The position numbers were made by a program, and so were the translations under genes. From Aminobacter aganoensis (GTDB lineage Bacteria; Pseudomonadota; Alphaproteobacteria; Rhizobiales; Rhizobiaceae), in the NCBI RefSeq assembly GCF_014206975.1, contig NZ_JACHOU010000001.1, positions 496,001 to 560,000 of the forward strand: DNA of 64,000 nt, read 5' to 3'. The notes under the pieces were generated by a model. The model searched no databases. It saw only the letters and a program-made list of their open reading frames with translations, and had not been told where the DNA came from. The stretch's first letter is position 1. Every line of letters begins with the position of its first letter. Positions 59,718-64,000 of this stretch are shown one piece after another.

Positions 59718-60560
59718 CTAGCGGCTGTCCCACAGCCAGGAACGGTCGCGCCAAAGCTTCTCGCCGACCAGGCAATCGTATTTCGGTCGCGCCTGGGCAA
59801 GCACGACGGGCGGACTAGCAGCCTCCTCAGCAGCCCATTGCGGCGAAGCCGGGCCGGCCAGTTCCATCACCAGCTTGCGCCGTATCGCTTCGGGGAACTG
59901 CGACCACTCGTTGACCGGGATCATGAAGGCGCCCGGCCCGCCGATGACGCAATCGGCGTAGTAGCGATCGAGATCCTCGACGTCATAGGCATTGCCGAAG
60001 CCGCCATTGGTCATCAGCGGCAGCCCGTTGATGGTGATCCCCTGGGCCACCACGCCGTCGCGGATGAGATCGACCGGCGGCCCCTGGTTGTTCGGCCCGT
60101 CGCCGGAGATGTCGATCACCCGCTTCATGCCGCGAAAGGCGCTTTCCGCGAACAGATCGCTGCCGAATTCGAGCGCGCTGGAGATCGAGGTCCGGCGAGC
60201 ACTGTTGGGTGGCTTGGCGGTGAGCTGACGAACCACGCGCTCGGCGTCGGCGCGATTGGCAATGACCGTCCACGGCACGATGACGATCTGGGAGGTCGAC
60301 CCTGCCCACTCGACATAGGTGACGGCGATCTTGCCATAGGCACCTTCGGCGATCGCCTGCAATACGCGTTCATGCGTCAGGGCGGCGGCATAGCCGTGGC
60401 GCTGGATTTCGAGTTCATCCGGCGACATCGACAGCGAAACGTCGACGGCAAGCACCAGCTCGACATCGACCTGCTCGACTGCCTGGGATTGCGACGCGAG
60501 GCCAAGCACCAGCGCCACAGCGGCACCGCCTGCAAAAAGAGCTTTGGCCACAGCAGACAT
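59718..60560 (-). CDS. DUF1194 VWA-like exported protein
   Basis: A protein of 280 residues with a signal peptide (near SQA-VE) and a VWA-like fold: VELVLAVDVSLSMSPDEL carries the DxSxS metal-site motif, and GVVAQGITINGLPLM is characteristic of DUF1194. It is widely present in Rhizobiales, function unknown. A terminator hairpin separates it from the dehydrogenase gene upstream. Confidence 0.85.
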   Translation of the reverse strand: MSAVAKALFAGGAAVALVLGLASQSQAVEQVDVELVLAVDVSLSMSPDELEIQRHGYAAALTHERVLQAIAEGAYGKIAVTYVEWAGSTSQIVIVPWTVIANRADAERVVRQLTAKPPNSARRTSISSALEFGSDLFAESAFRGMKRVIDISGDGPNNQGPPVDLIRDGVVAQGITINGLPLMTNGGFGNAYDVEDLDRYYADCVIGGPGAFMIPVNEWSQFPEAIRRKLVMELAGPASPQWAAEEAASPPVVLAQARPKYDCLVGEKLWRDRSWLWDSR

Positions 60561-60596
60561 TCATTGAGGGTAAGCGAGAATCCGCCACTTCAAAAG

Positions 60597-60624
60597 AAAA
60601 GCCCGGCAAGAATGCCGAGCTTTT
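60597..60624 (-). terminator. Terminator of the second GcvT-fused dehydrogenase
   Basis: Stem AAAAGCCCGGCA/TGCCGAGCTTTT with one mismatch and an AGAA loop. On the minus strand it gives GGGCTTTTC. It lies 60 nt after the dehydrogenase stop. Confidence 0.8.
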
Positions 60625-60683
60625 CATTCACATTGTTGCGAAGTGCTGTCCGAATGCCTGCGCCAAGCCGACAAGAATGGCGA

Positions 60684-63245
60684 TCAGCTCCGCGGCTTGA
60701 GGTTCTCAGGGTCATAGAGCGGCTTGTAGCCAACGCCTGCGACTTCGACTGGATAAGTCTCGCCGAAATACTCGACCTGCAGCTTGCGGCCTTCCTGGGC
60801 ATAAGCGTGCGGCAGGTAGGCGAGCGCGATGTTCTTGCCGATGGTCGGGCCATAAGCGACGGAGGTCGTGTAGGAGCGGCGGCCGAGCTGGTCGACGAGA
60901 ACGGCGCCCGTCTGCGGATCCATGACCGGCAGCGTGCCGACAGGGTAGCGCTTGACGCCGTTCCCGTCGGTGTTCTCGGTCATGACCAGCGTGCACAGCA
61001 TGGCCGGCTGGTGGTCGCGCGCCTTGTACTCCAGGTGCTTGGCCTTGCCGCGGAAATCGGCATCCTTGACCTTCGGACGGGCAAGGTCGGCCTCGATGAG
61101 ATTGTACTGGGTCAGCAGATCGGCGTTCTGCAGGCGCAGGCTCTTTTCCATGCGGCGCGAATTGGCATAGGTCTCGACACCGAACGCCATGACGCCGGTC
61201 GCGCGCAGCGCATCCCAGACGGCAAGGCCGTCCTCGTATTTCATGTGCAGCTCCCAGCCCTGTTCGCCGACATAGGAGATGCGGAAGGCTGTCACGTTCT
61301 TGCCTGCGATGTCGATCTGCTTGATCGCAGCGAAGGCGAAATTCTCCTGGTCGAGACCAACGGGATCCGCCACCACCTTCTTCAACGTCTCGCGGGCGTT
61401 CGGACCCCAGATGCCGATGGTGATGAACTTTTCCGAGACGTCGGAGATCGTGACGTCGAGGCCGCGATCCTCGGCGACGCGCTTCATGTAGTGGAAGTCG
61501 CGCGGGCCAGCGTCGGCACCGTTCACCAGGCGGCAACGGTCGGCCATGCGGAAGACGGTGAAGTCGGCGCGAACCATGCCCTCATCGTCGAGGAAGTGGG
61601 TGTAGACGCCCTTGCCGATGTTGCCATCACCGCCGATCTTGGCCGCACAGAGCCATTCCAGCAGCTCGACATGGTCGGGGCCTTCGATGTCGACCATGTG
61701 GAAATGGCTGAGATTGACGATGCCGCAATCCTCGCTCATCGCCAGGTGCTCGGCGTTGGAAACACGCCAGAAGTGGCGGCTGTCCCATTCGTTCTCGCGC
61801 ACCGGCACCCGATTGCCGTATTTTTCCAGCAGGTGCTCATTGGCCTTGTAGCCATGCGCACGCTCCCAGCCGCCGAGCTCCATGAAATAGCCGCCGAGCT
61901 CGACTTCGCGCTCGTAGAACGGCGAACGCTTGACGTTGCGCCCCGTCGCATAGGGCTCGCGGGTGTGCACGGCGGGGAAATAGATCTTTTGAGCCGCTTC
62001 GAAGGTACGGCCTTCGATGAACTTCTCCTCCAGCTGGTGTGGATAGAAGCGGGCATAGTCGATCGAGTTGTGGTCGATCTCGGTGCGGCCGTCGGTCATC
62101 CAGTCGGCGATCAGCTTGCCGTAACCGGGGCCGTCCTTGACCCAGATGGCTACGCAGTACCAGAGACCGCGCACCTTCTGGCTCTCGCCGCAGGAGGCGC
62201 CGCCGGCGGCGGAAACCTGCAGCAAGCCGTTGAACGAGTGGCTTTCGTTGTAGCCGATCTCGCCGAGGATCGGCGTCAGCTCCATGGCGCGCTCCAGCGG
62301 CTCCATGATCTGTTCCATGTCGAGGTCGCGCTGCGACGGCGACAGGCGCGCTTCGTGCTTTTCGAGAATGTCGCGCGGATGGCAGAGGCGCGGATTGGTG
62401 GTCTCGTAATAGCCCCACTCGATCTGGCCGCCTTCGGTAGTCTTCGGATCGCCGGTGTCGCGCATGTAGGCTGAATTGCCCTGGTCGCGCAGCAGCGGGA
62501 AGCCGATTTCCTTGCCCGTCCCTTCGAACTCGTTGTAGGGGCCGAAGAAGGTCAGCGGGTGGTCGACCGGCATCACCGGCAGGTCCTCGCCGACCATCTC
62601 GGCGATCAGGCGGCCCCAGATGCCGGCGCAAACGACGACATGGTCGGCCATGATGGTGCCGCGATGCGTGACGACACCCTTGATGCGCCCGCCCTCGACT
62701 ATCAGCGACGTCGCCGGCGTGTTGCCGAAAATCTGGAGCTTGCCTGATTTTTCTGCGGCATCGACCAGCTTGCCCGCCACCGTCTGCGAACGCGGGATAA
62801 CCAGGCCGGCGTCCGGATCGAACATGCCGCCCATGACCTGATCTTCCTCGATCAGCGGAAACATCGCCTTGATCTCGGACGGCGAGACATAGTGCGCGCG
62901 GGTGCCGAAGGCCTTGGCGGAGGACAGCTTGCGCTTGATCTCTTCCATCCAGGTGTCGTCGCCGGTGCGCGCCACTTCCAGACCGCCGATGCGGGCGTAG
63001 TGGCCCATCTTCTCGTAGAAATCGATGGAATACTGCGTCGTCCAGACCGACAGATAGTCATGGCTGGTGGTGTAGCAGAAATCGGAGGCATGCGCCGTCG
63101 AGCCGATGTCGGTGGGCACGCCCGACTTGTCGATGCCGACGATGTCGTCCCAGCCACGCTCGATCAGGTGATGGGCAATGGACGCACCGACAATACCGCC
63201 CAACCCGACGATGACGACCTTCGCCTTTTTCGGAAACTCTGCCAT
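60684..63245 (-). CDS. Dimethylglycine/sarcosine dehydrogenase-like protein, DAO-GcvT fusion 2
   Basis: A protein of 853 residues. The N-terminal FAD motif is VVIVGLGGIVGASIAHHLIERG; the region of the covalent-FAD His reads GSTAHASDFCYTT, different from fusion 1. A C-terminal aminomethyltransferase domain follows (FAFAAIKQIDIAGKNVTAF in part, GEQGWELHMKYEDG). It should oxidise an N-methyl or similar group and pass the carbon to tetrahydrofolate. It is not a close copy of the protein at 24436, so the two probably act on different methylated amines. A GCGACA element lies in its promoter. Confidence 0.88.
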   Translation of the reverse strand: MAEFPKKAKVVIVGLGGIVGASIAHHLIERGWDDIVGIDKSGVPTDIGSTAHASDFCYTTSHDYLSVWTTQYSIDFYEKMGHYARIGGLEVARTGDDTWMEEIKRKLSSAKAFGTRAHYVSPSEIKAMFPLIEEDQVMGGMFDPDAGLVIPRSQTVAGKLVDAAEKSGKLQIFGNTPATSLIVEGGRIKGVVTHRGTIMADHVVVCAGIWGRLIAEMVGEDLPVMPVDHPLTFFGPYNEFEGTGKEIGFPLLRDQGNSAYMRDTGDPKTTEGGQIEWGYYETTNPRLCHPRDILEKHEARLSPSQRDLDMEQIMEPLERAMELTPILGEIGYNESHSFNGLLQVSAAGGASCGESQKVRGLWYCVAIWVKDGPGYGKLIADWMTDGRTEIDHNSIDYARFYPHQLEEKFIEGRTFEAAQKIYFPAVHTREPYATGRNVKRSPFYEREVELGGYFMELGGWERAHGYKANEHLLEKYGNRVPVRENEWDSRHFWRVSNAEHLAMSEDCGIVNLSHFHMVDIEGPDHVELLEWLCAAKIGGDGNIGKGVYTHFLDDEGMVRADFTVFRMADRCRLVNGADAGPRDFHYMKRVAEDRGLDVTISDVSEKFITIGIWGPNARETLKKVVADPVGLDQENFAFAAIKQIDIAGKNVTAFRISYVGEQGWELHMKYEDGLAVWDALRATGVMAFGVETYANSRRMEKSLRLQNADLLTQYNLIEADLARPKVKDADFRGKAKHLEYKARDHQPAMLCTLVMTENTDGNGVKRYPVGTLPVMDPQTGAVLVDQLGRRSYTTSVAYGPTIGKNIALAYLPHAYAQEGRKLQVEYFGETYPVEVAGVGYKPLYDPENLKPRS

Positions 63246-63387
63246 TGCCCTCGACTCCGAGATGATAGTTTTGGCGGCAGACTATAGGGCGGGACCGCAC
63301 AATTGCAGCCTGTTTGCGACATTGCCAAAGAGCCGCGCGACCTCGCGAAATTGAAGCTTACGCAGCCTGCCAAACGGCATGCATCCG

Positions 63388-64000
63388 CTATGCGGCTCGC
63401 TGTGCAACGGCCGTGTCGAAACGCGGCTTCCACATCGTCACCAGCATCATGCTCATCGCCCCGATGAAGACGAAGAAGAAGCGGTCGTCGGGCAGAGGAA
63501 AGCTGGCGAACTTGCCCAGCGTGCCGATTGCCAGGGCGAAGATCAGTGCGTTCTCCCGGCCGCCCCGCGTCCGCCCGGCGCGAGCAAGCAGCGCCCAGCC
63601 GGCCAGCAGCAGGGCAAGGATCGCCGGCCATTCATTGTCCATCACGGCAACGACCGCCCCCCTGACGTAGCCGCGGGCAAAGTCGACCAACGAAAAATCG
63701 GGATGGAAATTCGCCATCGAGTTCTGGATCTGCACGCATGAGAAATAGAAGTGCGCCCACCAGCCCGGATGACCGCCGAGCCTGGCAACGATCATGCCGC
63801 CGGCCAGCGCCGCCACGAAGGTGATGAGAAGCGGCAGCACGCGCCAACCGAAGGCGATGGCTGTCAACAGCAGCGCAAAGACCAGGATGATGTTGTCGGG
63901 CCGCAGGAATACTGACGCGAACAGCAGCACGCAGGCAGCAAGGTCGCGTTTCCTGAGCAGCAGGTAGATCGCAACGAACGAGACCAGCGAGACCAGCATG
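63388..64000 (-). CDS. Membrane protein, truncated by window edge
   Basis: At least 204 residues in the C-terminal part of a polytopic membrane protein that continues past the right edge. There are about five membrane segments and a periplasmic loop with HPGWWAHFYFSCVQIQNSMANF. It resembles the C-terminal parts of GT39/GT87-like membrane glycosyltransferases but no motif proves it. The ATG at 63999 is probably internal. Confidence 0.6.
   Translation of the reverse strand, partial: MLVSLVSFVAIYLLLRKRDLAACVLLFASVFLRPDNIILVFALLLTAIAFGWRVLPLLITFVAALAGGMIVARLGGHPGWWAHFYFSCVQIQNSMANFHPDFSLVDFARGYVRGAVVAVMDNEWPAILALLLAGWALLARAGRTRGGRENALIFALAIGTLGKFASFPLPDDRFFFVFIGAMSMMLVTMWKPRFDTAVAQRAA

Noticed and set aside
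59529-62474. A 981-codon plus-strand open frame opposite the second GcvT-fused dehydrogenase
   Set aside because: It is the antisense shadow of a clear FAD/GcvT protein in high-GC DNA; its translation has no domain and a repetitive composition.

Overview
The window is a high-GC, gene-dense chromosomal segment that looks like a Hyphomicrobiales alphaproteobacterium of the Mesorhizobium/Aminobacter (Phyllobacteriaceae) type. The basis is the protein families present (several DUF1127 proteins, RcnB, DUF1989, DUF1194, ExoD, and a GlxA regulator beside GcvT-fused dehydrogenases), the overall codon and GC style, and a rhizobial-type palindromic intergenic repeat. This is inference from family content. 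I see no rRNA, tRNA, phage, insertion sequence or CRISPR array.

Layout. 1-0.9 kb: the edge of a molybdopterin oxidoreductase and an L,D-transpeptidase. 1.2-3.9 kb: an exported amine-oxidising module (Tat FAD amine oxidase, c-type cytochrome, exported RidA). 4-10.4 kb: an M20 deacylase/peptidase with a complete peptide-type ABC importer. 10.4-17.6 kb: TerB-like protein, TSUP permease, AraC regulator, VOC protein, CobQ with an overlapping DMSP-lyase-like cupin, and two valine catabolism enzymes. 17.6-22.6 kb: a strong small-RNA candidate, phasin-like protein, RcnB-like protein, class III aminotransferase and an MFS permease. 22.8-28.6 kb: MttB-family methyltransferase 1, a dimethylglycine/sarcosine-dehydrogenase-like GcvT fusion and a DddP-type DMSP lyase. 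28.7-43.8 kb: mixed housekeeping and regulatory genes (GT39, PhnD-like protein, desaturase, XRE, DUF1989, PadR, ECF sigma factor with a membrane VWA protein, YhiN-like flavoprotein, CynX/NimT permease, GntR) interrupted by a homocysteine methyltransferase at 34.1 kb. 43.9-55 kb: a corrinoid one-carbon island (MttB 2, corrinoid protein, DUF1638, formyltransferase, PF13769 protein, MetV-like and MetF-like reductase pair, methyl-THF:corrinoid methyltransferase, RACo/RamA-type activator). 55.2-58 kb: small DUF1127-type genes around a LysR regulator. 58.2-63.2 kb: a GbdR/GlxA-like regulator, a beta/gamma-crystallin-like protein, a DUF1194 protein and a second GcvT-fused dehydrogenase. 63.4-64 kb: a truncated membrane protein.

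How it works together (inference). Two MttB homologues without an in-frame amber codon could demethylate quaternary amines onto the corrinoid protein at 45.7 kb. From there the methyl group could go to tetrahydrofolate (51.7 kb) or to homocysteine (34.1 kb). The homocysteine-binding, corrinoid-binding and methyl-THF-binding parts of methionine synthase are thus on separate genes. Reactivation would depend on the RACo-type protein at 52.9 kb rather than on a MetH SAM domain. Two of these genes, 17 kb apart, carry nearly the same palindromic operator, which ties them into one methionine/SAH-type regulon.

The most unusual observation is that each protein expected to dock on the corrinoid protein (both MttBs, the homocysteine methyltransferase, the methyl-THF methyltransferase and RACo) carries an Arg-rich low-complexity tail, while the corrinoid protein begins with a strongly acidic segment. 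Other items worth a look are the structured RNA at 17.6 kb, the paired operators of the DUF1127 genes, a possible frameshifted gene at 36.5-37.0 kb, and a second possible DMSP lyase family member at 14.7 kb.
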